Below are positions 44,347 to 54,907 of a DNA stretch of 64,000 bases, in pieces. A program made the position numbers and the translations under genes. The notes beneath the pieces are model-generated. The model was not told the origin of the DNA, searched no databases, and saw only the letters and a list, made by a program, of their open reading frames with translations. Each line of letters begins with the position of its first letter. Position 1 is the stretch's first letter. Location: NCBI RefSeq assembly GCF_000760595.1, contig NZ_BBNM01000003.1, positions 124,001 to 188,000 of the forward strand. Reading direction: 5' to 3'. The DNA comes from Acinetobacter soli. GTDB lineage: Bacteria > Pseudomonadota > Gammaproteobacteria > Pseudomonadales > Moraxellaceae.

Positions 44347-45255
44347 ATGGCTGCATTACCCTCCCTAAGACAGCTGTCATATTTAGTAACACTGTCGGAA
44401 ACATTGCACTTCACTGAAGCAGCACGCCGCTCGTTTGTCACTCAATCGACACTGTCTGGCGGTATCATGGAATTAGAACGCTTGCTTGGTGGCGTACTGG
44501 TTGAACGAGATCGTCAAAACGTGCGTTTAACACCTTTAGGGGAACAAGTCGTTGCACGCGCCCGAGTCCTGTTAGCAGATGCTCAAGATCTGATGCGACT
44601 GAGCCGTGAAATGAGTGAACCGCTGACTGGTGATCTTCATCTTGGTATTATTCCAACGATTGCACCTTTTATCTTGACGCAACTACTTGAAGAAGTGCAT
44701 AAGCAACTGCCAAAAATTCAGTTGCATCTACACGAAGCACAAAGTGAAAAAATTGTTGAACGTCTTGAACACGGCAATTTGGACATGGTGGTGCTGGCTC
44801 TACCGTTCGATACGCGTGGACTCAAAGTTGTCGATATTGCCAAAGAAAACCTGTTCTTGGTTTGCAACAAACACGATAAGCATGCGTCTTCGGCGCAGTC
44901 TCTCGATGACCTCGATTTATCACGTTTGATGCTGCTCGAAGAAGGTCATTGCTTACGTGATCATGCACTCAGTGCTTGTCCGGTTGGTGAACGTAAAAAT
45001 GACAATCGCTTAAAAGCCAGTTCACTTCCTACACTCGTAGAAATGGTGTCTTCAAATCTTGGCTTTACGTTATTGCCAGAAATTGCAATCAATACGCATA
45101 TGCTCAAGTTTAACGATGACTTGATGGTGAAAGAAATTGAAAATGCACCAAGTCGTGTTCTTGCATTGATTACACGTAAGAGCACACCGCTTCAAAGCGA
45201 ATTTGATGTGATTTTAGATATCTTAAAACGTATCACATCGTCATTAAGCGATTAA
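44347..45255 (+). CDS. oxyR: Hydrogen-peroxide-sensing regulator OxyR
   Basis: A 302-residue LysR-type regulator. The N-terminal helix-turn-helix is LHFTEAARRSFVTQSTLSGG. The redox switch matches E. coli: GHCLRDHALSAC, with Cys 202 and Cys 211 nine residues apart (199 and 208 in E. coli). Peroxide forms the disulfide and activates catalase and peroxidase genes. It is the last gene of the rubredoxin operon, 13 bp after estB; that linkage is the same as in ADP1. Confidence 0.96.
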   Translation: MAALPSLRQLSYLVTLSETLHFTEAARRSFVTQSTLSGGIMELERLLGGVLVERDRQNVRLTPLGEQVVARARVLLADAQDLMRLSREMSEPLTGDLHLGIIPTIAPFILTQLLEEVHKQLPKIQLHLHEAQSEKIVERLEHGNLDMVVLALPFDTRGLKVVDIAKENLFLVCNKHDKHASSAQSLDDLDLSRLMLLEEGHCLRDHALSACPVGERKNDNRLKASSLPTLVEMVSSNLGFTLLPEIAINTHMLKFNDDLMVKEIENAPSRVLALITRKSTPLQSEFDVILDILKRITSSLSD

Positions 45256-45271
45256 TACACCCAGTTAAAAT

Positions 45272-45303
45272 AAAAAAGGAGCCCGTTTAAGGCTCCTTTT
45301 TTT
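45272..45303. terminator. Bidirectional terminator between oxyR and ppk1
   Basis: AAAAAAGGAGCC-CGTTTAA-GGCTCCTTTTTTT, a 12-bp symmetrical hairpin. Confidence 0.92.
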
Positions 45304-45315
45304 ATGAGAGATTAA

Positions 45316-47391
45316 TTAAGCAAATAGTGAAATCAGGGTTTGTTGGGCATTATGCAGTTCTTCCCCTTCTTTTGCTTGTACGCGTATCCATGTCCCATCT
45401 CCTTGAAGTAACCATGCTTGCTGATTATCTTTGAGGTAATTCACCAGACCTTGCTGATAAATTCGCTTTTTCAGCGCTGGGTCTTCAATCGGGAAACATG
45501 CTTCAACACGATTAAATAAATTACGATCCATCCAGTCTGCACTTGAACAGTAAATTCGGGCATCACCATTGTTGCTAAAGTAATACACGCGGGTATGCTC
45601 AAGGAAACGGCCTACAATTGAACGCACACGGATATTTTCCGACAGCCCCGGTAAACCTGGACGTAAACAGCAAATCGAACGAATAATTAAATCGATCTGT
45701 ACGCCTGCTTGTGATGCTTCATACAATTTATTGATCAGCTGCATTTCGGTCAGTGCATTGACCTTGACAATAATCTGCGCCGGCTTACCTGCCTTGGCAT
45801 TGGCAATTTCATCGTCAATATAATTGAGGAGTTGAGCGTGTAGGGTAAATGGAGCATGCAACAACTTTTTCAGTTTGGCCATTTTACCCATACCAGTGAG
45901 TTCCTGAAAAATGCGATGTACATCTTCACACAACTCTTTGTCTGTGGTCATGAGGCCATAGTCGGTATAAATCCGTGCATTACCAGCATGGTAGTTCCCC
46001 GTGCCTAAGTGCACATAACGTACCAGCTTGTTATTTTCACGGCGTACCACCAGAATCATTTTGGCATGGGTTTTATAACCAACAATGCCATATACCACCA
46101 CTGCACCGGCTTCTTGCAACACATTTGCCACCGCAATATTTGACTCTTCGTCAAAGCGCGCACGCAATTCGATCACTGCCGTTACTTCTTTACCGTTACG
46201 CGCTGCTTCAACCAGCACTTGGACAATTTCTGAATCAGGACCACTACGATAAAGGGTTTGCTTAATTGCCAAAACCTGTGGATCACGCGCAGCTTCACGC
46301 AATAAATTAATTACAGGTGCAAACGATTCAAACGGATGATGCAGTAAAATGTCCTGTTTTTGCATGGCAGCAAAAACATTCTCAGACTTTTTAAGCACCT
46401 TTGGAATAACAGGTGTGTGCGAGTCATAACGCAAATGTGGACGTTTGAAGTTTGACAATAAACGGGCCAAATTGACTGGACCTTCCACCTTATAAAGCTG
46501 ATCTTCATCCAGATCAAATTCTTCGAGCAGATAGTTATAAATATGTTTTGGACAGTTTTCTGTTACTTCTAAACGTACGGCTCGACCAAAGCGGCGGGAA
46601 CTCAGCTCACCTTTTAGTGCTTTAGCCAAATCTTCAACATCTTCATTGAGTGCCAAATCTGCATTTCGTGTAACACGGAATTGATAACAGCCCGTTGCGG
46701 TCATGCCCGGAAACAGATCAGACACATGTTCATGGATAATAGCAGACAACATCACATGATGTTCTTTACCTCCTGTAAGCTCGTCGGGTAAACGAACTAC
46801 ACGCGGTAGTGAACGCGGCGCCGGTACAACTGCTAAGTCAATTTGACGGCCAAAGGCGTCTTTACCTTCGAGCGTAATTACAAAGTTAAGGCTTTTATTG
46901 ACCAAACGCGGAAATGGATGTGCAGGGTCTAAGCTGATTGGGGTGAGTACTGGCGCAACCTGCTCTTGAAAATATTTTTTCACCCATGCCGATTGTGCAG
47001 GGGTAAGTTCGCCACGGCGCAAGAAACAGATATCTTCGTCACGTAGTTTTGGCAATATTTCTTCATTTAAGATACGGTATTGACGCTCAATCGCGGCATG
47101 TGCTGTTTGTGAAATTTGCTCGAGTACCTGTTTAGGCGTCAGACCATCGGGGCTTCGGCTTTCGTTACCCAAATCTAGCTGCTCTAAAATACCGGCCACA
47201 CGAATTTCAAAAAACTCGTCAAGATTTCGTGAAAAAATCAGTAAAAAATTCATGCGCTCGAGCAAAGGATGGAGCGGATCAACCGCCTGCTCTAAAACCC
47301 GAAGATGAAAATCTAAAATGGATAATTCACGATTAATATATCGATCGTTATAAGTATATTCTACTGGTGTCGTTGTTATCGCAGTATTCAT
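45316..47391 (-). CDS. ppk1: Polyphosphate kinase 1
   Basis: A 691-residue enzyme that makes inorganic polyphosphate from ATP. It has the N-terminal [20 protein letters not shown], the [12 protein letters not shown] segment, and two phospholipase-D-like halves: [14 protein letters not shown], then [20 protein letters not shown] with the catalytic His region, and [16 protein letters not shown]. Length and motifs match PPK1. No exopolyphosphatase (ppx) is adjacent. It is a single gene. Confidence 0.96.
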   Translation of the reverse strand: MNTAITTTPVEYTYNDRYINRELSILDFHLRVLEQAVDPLHPLLERMNFLLIFSRNLDEFFEIRVAGILEQLDLGNESRSPDGLTPKQVLEQISQTAHAAIERQYRILNEEILPKLRDEDICFLRRGELTPAQSAWVKKYFQEQVAPVLTPISLDPAHPFPRLVNKSLNFVITLEGKDAFGRQIDLAVVPAPRSLPRVVRLPDELTGGKEHHVMLSAIIHEHVSDLFPGMTATGCYQFRVTRNADLALNEDVEDLAKALKGELSSRRFGRAVRLEVTENCPKHIYNYLLEEFDLDEDQLYKVEGPVNLARLLSNFKRPHLRYDSHTPVIPKVLKKSENVFAAMQKQDILLHHPFESFAPVINLLREAARDPQVLAIKQTLYRSGPDSEIVQVLVEAARNGKEVTAVIELRARFDEESNIAVANVLQEAGAVVVYGIVGYKTHAKMILVVRRENNKLVRYVHLGTGNYHAGNARIYTDYGLMTTDKELCEDVHRIFQELTGMGKMAKLKKLLHAPFTLHAQLLNYIDDEIANAKAGKPAQIIVKVNALTEMQLINKLYEASQAGVQIDLIIRSICCLRPGLPGLSENIRVRSIVGRFLEHTRVYYFSNNGDARIYCSSADWMDRNLFNRVEACFPIEDPALKKRIYQQGLVNYLKDNQQAWLLQGDGTWIRVQAKEGEELHNAQQTLISLFA

Positions 47392-47456
47392 GCGCCAACC
47401 CTATCTACAAAAGCTTCGTGATTGAATTAGTATGCTTCAAAATTATTTCAATTACA

Positions 47457-47486
47457 TAAAAAAACGCACTAAAAGTACGTTTTTTA
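47457..47486 (-). terminator. Terminator of mtgA
   Basis: On the minus strand AAAAAACGTACT-TTT-AGTGCGTTTTTTT (12 bp with one G-U). On the other strand the same stem has a mismatch. Confidence 0.75.
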
Positions 47487-47508
47487 TATTCAATACACAT
47501 CTCAATTC

Positions 47509-48183
47509 TTAAGGAATTTGACTGTAGCGCATATATTTTAGTGTAAAGCGCTGTTTAAAACGAAATTTGGCGTCGTTTCGATTGTTTTGATAGTACTTTG
47601 GATTGGGGAGTAAGGCAGCCAAAAACGCAGCTTGTTCTCGGCTTAAGTTTTTAGCACTGCGGTTAAAGTAATATTGAGATGCCGCCTCTACACCATAAAT
47701 ATGTTCACCAAATTCAACCGAGTTCATATACACTTCTAAAATACGCTGCTTCGACCACATTCGCTCCATCATCCAAGTCGCAATCGCTTCTTGGCCCTTG
47801 CGCAAAAAAGAACGCTGATTGAATAAAAATAGATTCTTGGCCAACTGCTGCGAGATAGTCGATCCACCATTGACCACTTCACCTGATTTTTCATTTTTTT
47901 CTAAAGCGTACTGAATACCATCCCAGTCAAAACCATGGTGCTGCAAAAACTTGCCATCTTCGGCAGCCACTACTGCTCGCTTGAAATTATTACTAATATT
48001 GTCATAGTCACGCCAATGGTGTTGAAGCGGTTTAGAGGGCTCTGACCACGATGCAATGCGCATAAACATGCTGGTATTGACAGGCTGCGTGCGCCACCAT
48101 ACTAAACTTGCAAAAATCCAAAGTTGAACCAGAAGTACAACACTGACAAGTGCCAAAATAACACGTACAAAAAAACGTTTCAT
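47509..48183 (-). CDS. mtgA: Monofunctional peptidoglycan glycosyltransferase MtgA
   Basis: A 224-residue GT51 transglycosylase that polymerises lipid II. One N-terminal helix ([20 protein letters not shown]) anchors it. Conserved motifs are [17 protein letters not shown] (catalytic Glu), [16 protein letters not shown], the [20 protein letters not shown] region and [20 protein letters not shown]. No transpeptidase domain is present. It is divergent from the rhomboid gene across 81 bp. Confidence 0.95.
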   Translation of the reverse strand: MKRFFVRVILALVSVVLLVQLWIFASLVWWRTQPVNTSMFMRIASWSEPSKPLQHHWRDYDNISNNFKRAVVAAEDGKFLQHHGFDWDGIQYALEKNEKSGEVVNGGSTISQQLAKNLFLFNQRSFLRKGQEAIATWMMERMWSKQRILEVYMNSVEFGEHIYGVEAASQYYFNRSAKNLSREQAAFLAALLPNPKYYQNNRNDAKFRFKQRFTLKYMRYSQIP

Positions 48184-48264
48184 GTCAGCGCTTTTCTCCA
48201 GAGAGTTTGTAGTTTCATGCTAAGCTACTTTATCGCTCTTATTGAATGATTACAAAAGCATAGC

Positions 48265-49077
48265 ATGACTGATCTAAGACCACCTCAGATGAATCGTAAA
48301 CTTGACCTCTACAGTTGGTGGATTACAGCTGTACTGATCATGATAAACGTGGGTTTATTTGTCTGGCAGATCATGCATGGCGTAGATGCCAGTAACCCCA
48401 CCACAGCCGATGCCATTTACTGGGGAGCCGATTTTGCGCCGCTCACCTATCTTGAGCAACCGGCTCGTCTGTTTACCAGCATGTTTTTTCATTTTGGCTT
48501 GATTCATCTCATGCTGAACATGTGGGCATTGTATGTGTTTGGCAACATTGCCGAGCAACTACTCGGACGCGGGTATTATCTGGACCTGTATATTCTGGCC
48601 GGACTGGCCGGGAGTCTGCTCAGTGGTTATATCACCATTCGTGACAGTTATGCACTACTTGAAAACTTTGATCCAAGTTTACTACCCCATGTGGGAGCCG
48701 GTGCCTCTGGCGCGGTGATGGGGCTTGGCGGCGCACTCACAATACTGGCCATATTACCTGCATTGCCGAGGCAACGTTTTATTCTCGACAAAAAAGCGTT
48801 ATTGATCATTATGGCGATTAACTTGGCCTTTGGTTTCATGGCAACTGGCATCAATAATGCTGCGCATATTGGGGGGATGCTCATGGGCGCATTATTGGCA
48901 CTGATCTGGTATGTGGGCCAGCGCTTCGCCGTGAGCACAGTGGCAAAACTTGTCGGCTTAGCCACGGGGAGTGTATTGTGCTATTTAGCTTATCAATACT
49001 GTCTCAGTTTGTTGGCGCCTATTTTAGAGCTGTGGCAACACATTCTGATGCAAATGAAAAGCCAGCTTAATCTATAA
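48265..49077 (+). CDS. Rhomboid family intramembrane serine protease
   Basis: A 270-residue protein with six to seven helices. The motifs are FHFGLIHLMLNMWALYVFG (conserved H and N), GAGASGAVMGLGG with the catalytic Ser, and NNAAHIGGMLMG with the catalytic His. It cleaves membrane-embedded substrates, here unknown. Its 3' end overlaps the terminator of the opposing ABC operon. A second rhomboid lies at 58 kb. Confidence 0.9.
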   Translation: MTDLRPPQMNRKLDLYSWWITAVLIMINVGLFVWQIMHGVDASNPTTADAIYWGADFAPLTYLEQPARLFTSMFFHFGLIHLMLNMWALYVFGNIAEQLLGRGYYLDLYILAGLAGSLLSGYITIRDSYALLENFDPSLLPHVGAGASGAVMGLGGALTILAILPALPRQRFILDKKALLIIMAINLAFGFMATGINNAAHIGGMLMGALLALIWYVGQRFAVSTVAKLVGLATGSVLCYLAYQYCLSLLAPILELWQHILMQMKSQLNL

Positions 49078-49083
49078 GCTGGC
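49061..49083 (-). terminator. Terminator of the ybbA-ybbP ABC operon, within the rhomboid 3' end
   Basis: GCCAGCTT-N7-AAGCTGGC, followed on the minus strand by TTTTCATTT. It overlaps the last codons of the convergent rhomboid gene. Confidence 0.6.
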
Positions 49084-49091
49084 CCATTGAA

Positions 49092-51569
49092 TCAAGATTG
49101 ATTCAGCTCTCTTAGACTTTGCAGTGGCGGAATGTCACATAAATAACTGAGGCGATAACGCCCAATCAGGGCACAGACCACCATCATTGTGAGTGGTAAA
49201 ATCAACCAGATTTCAGGATGCCACTGAACTGCAATGTTCATCTTGTAACTGGCAACTGCACTAATCACTTCTGCAAATAAACATGCCACAATCCCAGACA
49301 ACAAACCCATTAATCCGACTTCAAGCATTAGCAATTGTTTGAGCTTGCTTTTGGCAATACCAAACGAACGTAACACAGCCACTTCCTGACGCCGCTCATC
49401 CATTAAAAGATTCAAACACGCAATTAACACCAATAAGCCCGAAATACCGACCAATACGGCAAGTACAGTAATAATTTTCACCAAAACACCGACCAGTCGT
49501 TTGACTTCTTCCAAGATCAAGCTGACATCGATAAAGACGGTATTGCTAAATTGCTGAATAAGCCCCACCAGTTTGGCTTTGTCTTGCGGGGGAACATAAA
49601 AACTCCCTAAATAACTGCCTGAATTCTCATCAATGGTCGATGGTGAGAAAATAAAGAAGAAATTCGGACTGAAACTTTCCCACTCCACGGTTCTTAGGTT
49701 AATCACTCGGGCAGACAACGGACCTTCAGGCAATTGAAAGGTCAGTTTATCGCCAATTTTAATCCCCAGCTCTTCGGCCAGTTTAGCCTCTACCGACACT
49801 TGATTGACTTGATTAAAGCGCGTTACCCCTGAAACGATTTTATTATCGTCTGGGAATGTGCGTGATTGAGTTAAATTCAGTTCACGGCGCAGTGCATTGT
49901 TTTGTTTGACTTGTTCGGGCGTAAAGGCGCGATCGTTTTTAGCCACCAGTCGACCACGAATATTCGGGTATAGCGGCGTGCTTTTCCAACCGTTATGGGT
50001 TAATTGCTGTTGTAGCTGCGGCATGTCGAATGGCGGTAAACCATAGACAAATTGATTAGGCGTCCCTTCAGGCAATTGTTCTTGCCAGCGCTCAAGCAAA
50101 TCGACCCGTAAGACACTCAGCACCGTAATCAGACTGATTCCTAACGCCAAAGCCGTAATTTGGATTGCACTCTGATGCGGTAAGCGCACATAGGCTGAAA
50201 GTCCGTTTTTAAGGCCTTTGATGAACTTAAGTACACTCCAGACCACCCCATACAGCAACAAACTTAAGAGTAAAATTGCAGCAAGCATAAGTGCGCTCAG
50301 TTGAAGGTTATCACTCAACACCAGACTGAACACAATTAGACTAATGATACCGGCAAGAAACATCAGCGCCAGTGAGCGCTTAGACCGAACTTCCTGACGA
50401 ATCACCCGAATTGGCGGCGTATTTAACAGCTCCCACACACTCGGTAAGATAAATCCGAACAAAACCACCACGCTGGTAAAGATGGCCGTTGGTAATGGGC
50501 CAATCCAGATATCCCAGACTGAAAAATTCAGTTGTAACTGCGGCATTAACTGGAGCATGAGTTGCAGTAGTCCAAAGCCTAAACCAACACCTATTGCACT
50601 GCCCAGTACAATTGAAATGAAGCTCACAATCGCGAGCAACCCCATATAAGCCCATAAAACCTGTGCCTTGCTGGCACCCAAGCATCGAATCAACGCGATG
50701 TGGTCTTGGTTTTGCTGTACATAGCGCTGACTGGTCAGGGCAATGGCAATCCCGCAGAGTAAAATGGTTAAAATATTTGCCAGTTGCAAAAAGGTGTCTA
50801 GATTTTCAATCGGTTTGACCAAACGAGTATTACCTTGCGTGGCATCACGTAGACGCAAGGTGGTTGCACTTTCAGAATCTGCTTGCTGTGCACTGCTGCT
50901 GTCCGTTTGTTGCAGATGCTTAAATTCATCTGCAAAGCGTTTGGTCTGATCTGGGCGGCCTGCAAGGAGCAACCGGTATTCGATCCGACTACCCACCTGA
51001 ATGGCATTGGTTTTCGCGACATCATTCTGATTGATGATCACAGTCGGAGAAAAACCAGAAAAACCCAGCTCCTGATTGGAATCATGCGCAATGACGCCTG
51101 CCACACGGAATTGACCATCGGCAATATAAACCGTGTCGTTCAGCTTCACTTTCAGCAATTCCATAGCCCGTGTGCTCAGCCAGATCTCCCCTATTGCTGG
51201 CGTTTTTTGTGCCGGCTGAATACGCAGTTCACCTCGTAATGGAAAGGCCGAATCAATTGCTTTTACATTGACCATCACAAAGTTTTGCTCGGTGCGTGCC
51301 ATTGAACTAAACAGCGTGACACGCGATTGTTTGAGTCCATCTTGTGTCGCACGCTGTGACCACTGGTTTGATAAAGGGTCTTGATCGGAAAGCACCAGAT
51401 CGGCCGCCAGCATTTGCGCAGCTTGTAGATTGACGGCTTGTTTGACCTGATTGTTACTAAATTTTAAAGCAGTGGTTGCGCTGATCGCCAACGATAAGGC
51501 AATGATCAATAAATAAAGCCCGCCCGTTCGTAAACTTTGCAACAATAACGGTTTTAAAAGTGAACTCAT
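49092..51569 (-). CDS. ybbP: FtsX-like ABC transporter permease (YbbP type)
   Basis: An 825-residue permease with two FtsX domains. One N-terminal helix and a large periplasmic domain (about 40-250) precede the first FtsX core (about 255-400, ALTSQRYVQQNQDHIALIRC and LGASKAQVLWAY). A central periplasmic region follows, and a second core sits at the end (VGISGLLVLIACLNLLMDER, VLRSFGIAKSKLKQLLMLE). The family exports or releases lipoproteins and hydrophobic compounds; the substrate is unknown. It overlaps ybbA by four bases. The ybbA-ybbP pair divergent from tesA is as in E. coli. Confidence 0.9.
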   Translation of the reverse strand: MSSLLKPLLLQSLRTGGLYLLIIALSLAISATTALKFSNNQVKQAVNLQAAQMLAADLVLSDQDPLSNQWSQRATQDGLKQSRVTLFSSMARTEQNFVMVNVKAIDSAFPLRGELRIQPAQKTPAIGEIWLSTRAMELLKVKLNDTVYIADGQFRVAGVIAHDSNQELGFSGFSPTVIINQNDVAKTNAIQVGSRIEYRLLLAGRPDQTKRFADEFKHLQQTDSSSAQQADSESATTLRLRDATQGNTRLVKPIENLDTFLQLANILTILLCGIAIALTSQRYVQQNQDHIALIRCLGASKAQVLWAYMGLLAIVSFISIVLGSAIGVGLGFGLLQLMLQLMPQLQLNFSVWDIWIGPLPTAIFTSVVVLFGFILPSVWELLNTPPIRVIRQEVRSKRSLALMFLAGIISLIVFSLVLSDNLQLSALMLAAILLLSLLLYGVVWSVLKFIKGLKNGLSAYVRLPHQSAIQITALALGISLITVLSVLRVDLLERWQEQLPEGTPNQFVYGLPPFDMPQLQQQLTHNGWKSTPLYPNIRGRLVAKNDRAFTPEQVKQNNALRRELNLTQSRTFPDDNKIVSGVTRFNQVNQVSVEAKLAEELGIKIGDKLTFQLPEGPLSARVINLRTVEWESFSPNFFFIFSPSTIDENSGSYLGSFYVPPQDKAKLVGLIQQFSNTVFIDVSLILEEVKRLVGVLVKIITVLAVLVGISGLLVLIACLNLLMDERRQEVAVLRSFGIAKSKLKQLLMLEVGLMGLLSGIVACLFAEVISAVASYKMNIAVQWHPEIWLILPLTMMVVCALIGRYRLSYLCDIPPLQSLRELNQS

Positions 51570-52270
51570 ACATGCTCCACCTTTGCCAGTTCTTCATTGA
51601 TACGTCCATCGACCAGATTAAAATGCCGCTGACATTGACTGGCCAGTTTTTGATCGTGCGTCACCAACACCAATGTAGTCCCGAGCTCCTGATTCAGTTT
51701 AAACAATAAATGTTCAATCTCTTTTGCGGTTTGGCCATCTAGATTGCCTGTAGGTTCATCGGCAAATACCAGTTTTGGCTCGGCGATGAGTGCACGTGCA
51801 ATGGCAACGCGCTGCTGTTCCCCGCCAGAAAGAACTTTAGGTGTTTGCTCAACTTGACGCTCAAGCCCCACGCGTGCAAGCCATTCTCGTGCTTTCATCT
51901 CGGCATCTTTAAAGTGAAATGATGCCTGTAAGCGTAGTGGTAGCATCACATTTTCAAGTGCGCTCAAATGCGGCAGAAGCTGAAAAGACTGAAAAACAAA
52001 GCCAATATGCTCTAATCTTAAAGTCGCACGCTGCTCTTCCGACATCCCATGTACTGCCTGACCACACACCCATAGCTCACCCGAAGAAGGTCTATCTAGG
52101 GTTGCCAGCACTCCCAATAAAGTAGATTTTCCAGAGCCAGAACGACCTGTAATTGCCACCTGTTCCCCAGCAAAAATTTCCAAATTGATCTGATCTAAAA
52201 TCGTTAACTGATTGTTATTAAATTGCACAGATTGTGTCAGGTGATGGGCAGAAATTATTGGTTGTGGCAT
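51566..52270 (-). CDS. ybbA: ABC transporter ATP-binding protein (YbbA type)
   Basis: A 234-residue ATPase of the LolD/MacB family. Walker [13 protein letters not shown]-loop [19 protein letters not shown], signature [16 protein letters not shown], Walker [13 protein letters not shown] and H-loop LVTHD are all present. I start it at 52270 ([11 protein letters not shown]); upstream in-frame codons overlap the divergent tesA start. It powers YbbP. Confidence 0.93.
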   Translation of the reverse strand: MPQPIISAHHLTQSVQFNNNQLTILDQINLEIFAGEQVAITGRSGSGKSTLLGVLATLDRPSSGELWVCGQAVHGMSEEQRATLRLEHIGFVFQSFQLLPHLSALENVMLPLRLQASFHFKDAEMKAREWLARVGLERQVEQTPKVLSGGEQQRVAIARALIAEPKLVFADEPTGNLDGQTAKEIEHLLFKLNQELGTTLVLVTHDQKLASQCQRHFNLVDGRINEELAKVEHV

Positions 52271-52312
52271 GATGGTCAGTATCCCCTCTGGTGAAAGCAT
52301 CGACGACTTACT

Positions 52313-52948
52313 ATGCAACTGTATAACATGTTTTTAAAAGGAAAATGGACAAAATGGTTAATTATTGGTTCATTTAGCATCATGCCATTTGCGGTTTCAG
52401 CTAAAACGATTTTAGTGGTCGGTGATAGTTTGAGTGCAGGTTATGGCATCAATCCTGAACAGGGCTGGGTTGCACTTTTACAAAAGCGTCTCGATCAGGA
52501 TGATCCTAAACAGCATAAAGTCATTAACGCCAGTGTGAGTGGAGAAACCACCAGCGGCGCACTCGCACGACTACCCAAATTGCTGCAAACCTACAAACCG
52601 CAAGTTATGATTGTTGAGCTTGGTGGCAACGATGCACTTCGCGGCCAACCCCCTCAGTTGATTCGTGCGAATCTTGAAAAACTGGTTCAGCAAGGTCAAG
52701 CTGCTCAAGCCAAAGTTGTTTTATTTGGAATGAAAATTCCACCGAATTACGGCAGTGCATACAGTCAGGCGTTTGAAAATAATTATAAAGTGGTCAGTCA
52801 AAAGTATAAGGTCAAACTTTTGCCATTTTTTCTTGAAGGGGTTGCGGGCAATAAAACGTTAATGCAAAAAGATCAGATTCATCCAAATGCCAAAGCGCAG
52901 TCTATTTTACTCAAAACGGCATATCCATACGTAAAAGGCGCCTTATAA
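52313..52948 (+). CDS. tesA: GDSL esterase/acyl-CoA thioesterase I (TesA)
   Basis: A 211-residue SGNH hydrolase with a signal peptide (IIGSFSIMPFAVSA), acting in the periplasm on thioesters, esters and lysophospholipids. The catalytic blocks are block I VVGDSLSAGYG (Ser), block II SVSGETTSGA, block III ELGGNDALRG and block V DQIHPNAKAQ with Asp and His. A Met at 52328 is a shorter start. It is divergent from ybbA with 42 bp between. Confidence 0.94.
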   Translation: MQLYNMFLKGKWTKWLIIGSFSIMPFAVSAKTILVVGDSLSAGYGINPEQGWVALLQKRLDQDDPKQHKVINASVSGETTSGALARLPKLLQTYKPQVMIVELGGNDALRGQPPQLIRANLEKLVQQGQAAQAKVVLFGMKIPPNYGSAYSQAFENNYKVVSQKYKVKLLPFFLEGVAGNKTLMQKDQIHPNAKAQSILLKTAYPYVKGAL

Positions 52949-52958
52949 GACGCCTTTT
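52933..52958. terminator. Hairpin overlapping the tesA stop codon
   Basis: AAAAGGCG-N10-CGCCTTTT. The internal bases CTTATAAG extend the symmetry. It begins in the last codons of tesA and may serve both tesA and the convergent carbonic anhydrase. Confidence 0.7.
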
Positions 52959-52986
52959 GCCCAATCGTCTGCCGACGTATCAGGAC

Positions 52987-53601
52987 TTAGAAATCAAAAA
53001 AATTAACTTCACCTGTCTCAAGTGAGTATTCTGCACCCACGACAATCATTTTGCCTTTAGCAATCAAGTTTTCAAGTACGGCAGAACCGTGTCTTAATTG
53101 ATTGACTGATGCAAATACATTTGAACGAATGGCATGCATACAAAGTTTATTGTGATCGTGTTTTAAATCAGTTTGCAGCAAAATTTCAACTGATGGACGT
53201 ACACGATTTACAATCGACATCAGGTTGTCAGAAGGTGGATTTTCTGGATTGAGCAAAGTATCTACAGTAGCTTGTATCGCACCGCAATGACTATGACCGA
53301 GTACCACAACCACTGCACAATCATATCGTTCAGCAGCAAATTCAACACTTCCTACTTGCGATGGTGCAACAACGTTGCCTGCCACACGAATCACGAACAA
53401 ATCACCTAAGCCTTGGTCGAAAACCATTTCAGCCGGTACACGTGAATCTGAACAGCCTAAAATAATCGCAAAAGGGTTTTGGCCTTCTGCCATTTCTGCA
53501 CGCTCTTGATGGCTCACGAGAGTATGATTGGTGGTTTCACCTTTCATAAATCTCTGATTTCCAGCTTTTAGACGATCCAATGCTTCTTGTGCGGTTAACA
53601 T
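52987..53601 (-). CDS. Beta-class carbonic anhydrase
   Basis: A 204-residue zinc enzyme for CO2 hydration. The ligands are Cys 50 in LGCSDSRVP (with catalytic Asp 52 and Arg 54), His 103 and Cys 106 in VLGHSHCGA. It supplies bicarbonate to carboxylases. No signal peptide is present. It is a single gene; the 5' flanking region of about 280 bp is AT-rich. Confidence 0.95.
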   Translation of the reverse strand: MLTAQEALDRLKAGNQRFMKGETTNHTLVSHQERAEMAEGQNPFAIILGCSDSRVPAEMVFDQGLGDLFVIRVAGNVVAPSQVGSVEFAAERYDCAVVVVLGHSHCGAIQATVDTLLNPENPPSDNLMSIVNRVRPSVEILLQTDLKHDHNKLCMHAIRSNVFASVNQLRHGSAVLENLIAKGKMIVVGAEYSLETGEVNFFDF

Positions 53602-53878
53602 TTTGTTCTACCATCCAACTAAAAATTTAGATAAGTTTAATCAGCTCCTTATAGAAAGTCACTGACAAAATCTCAACTCTTACAACAAATTTATATATTG
53701 TTATTTTGCAATCAATATAGTTCTAAACAAATGAATTTAAATTACTTTTTATATGGTTGATATTTTAATTTGTGTATTTGAAATAGATAAATCATTTGCC
53801 ATATTCCATAAAAAGGGTCATTTCAAATTGTGCGGATATCTTTTAGTATGAAGGCATTCTTTTCAAATTAAGCTGAAC

Positions 53879-54880
53879 ATGCAAAAACACCCAGTGATTG
53901 AACAATTGATCGACGCACATCTGGCATTTTTACAACACGAGTTTTCTGCACCCGAGACCATTCAAGCAGAGTTTTCAAGCTTCTATCATTGGTTCAAACA
54001 ACAGCAGCTTCAGCACATCTGGTCATTTGAACAGATTCAGCAGTTGATTGAAAAACAAATTTTAAATACCCCTGCAACGGCGTTTTTGATTGATCAAATT
54101 GCAGAGCATATTCGTTTTGCTCTGATTCACCCGCTCAATGATCAAACGCTGATTCAAGATGTGATTCCAGTGCTCACCATCGATCGTATCGCACAATACA
54201 TCGCCAGTAAAAGTGACCACCGCAAGGCATTAATCAAACGGGTCACCAACAATCCCGCGTTTTCAGCTATGGTGAGCCAGTTGATTCAACATGCGATACA
54301 AGATTACATGGATAATTCACTCATGGCCAAAAAAGTGCCGGGTGTAGGACGGTTCATGAAAATGGGCAAATCGGTACTTGAATCGGTCACTGATTCAAAC
54401 CTAGATGCAACTGTCTCAAATTACTTGCACAAGAATATTTCCAAGCTGAGCCAGCTCAGTGAAAGTGTGCTCAATCAGCATTTTAGCGATGATAAGCTCT
54501 ATCATTTTCAGGCCAATTTATGGCACAAGATCAAACTCCAACCGCTGAGTGTTTTACGCCACTATATTGAAGTTGAAGATTTACCCAACACCGTGTCGAT
54601 GGGGCATGAAATCTGGCAACATCTTCGGCAGACCGATTACTTAAAACAGCAGGTGCATGATGGTATTTACGCGTGGTATGCACGTAATCAGGAACGTACC
54701 TTTGATCAATTGCTTCAAGATCTGAACATCCATGAACCGCTGATTGAACATGAGTTAAGTGCGCTCTTAAAACCTATTTTGAGTCAAATGCTCGAAACAC
54801 AATACTTGGCGACACGAGCACGACATTACTTAGAAAAGTTTTACTACGCAGCTGAAACACAACAACTGTTAAAGCTATAA
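53879..54880 (+). CDS. Hypothetical helical protein
   Basis: A 333-residue, largely helical soluble protein rich in Gln, His and Leu, without signal peptide, membrane helix or an enzyme motif I recognise. The central region MAKKVPGVGRFMKMGKSVLE and SNLDATVSNYLHKNISKLS is amphipathic. It is a single gene with a terminator downstream. The function is unknown. Confidence 0.7.
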   Translation: MQKHPVIEQLIDAHLAFLQHEFSAPETIQAEFSSFYHWFKQQQLQHIWSFEQIQQLIEKQILNTPATAFLIDQIAEHIRFALIHPLNDQTLIQDVIPVLTIDRIAQYIASKSDHRKALIKRVTNNPAFSAMVSQLIQHAIQDYMDNSLMAKKVPGVGRFMKMGKSVLESVTDSNLDATVSNYLHKNISKLSQLSESVLNQHFSDDKLYHFQANLWHKIKLQPLSVLRHYIEVEDLPNTVSMGHEIWQHLRQTDYLKQQVHDGIYAWYARNQERTFDQLLQDLNIHEPLIEHELSALLKPILSQMLETQYLATRARHYLEKFYYAAETQQLLKL

Positions 54881-54906
54881 AAAAAGCCGCTAATGCGGCT
54901 TTTTTT
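54881..54906. terminator. Bidirectional terminator between hypothetical gene and FepA-type receptor
   Basis: AAAAAGCCGC-TAAT-GCGGCTTTTTTT directly after the plus-strand stop. It also terminates the receptor gene on the minus strand. Confidence 0.9.
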
Positions 54907-54907
54907 A

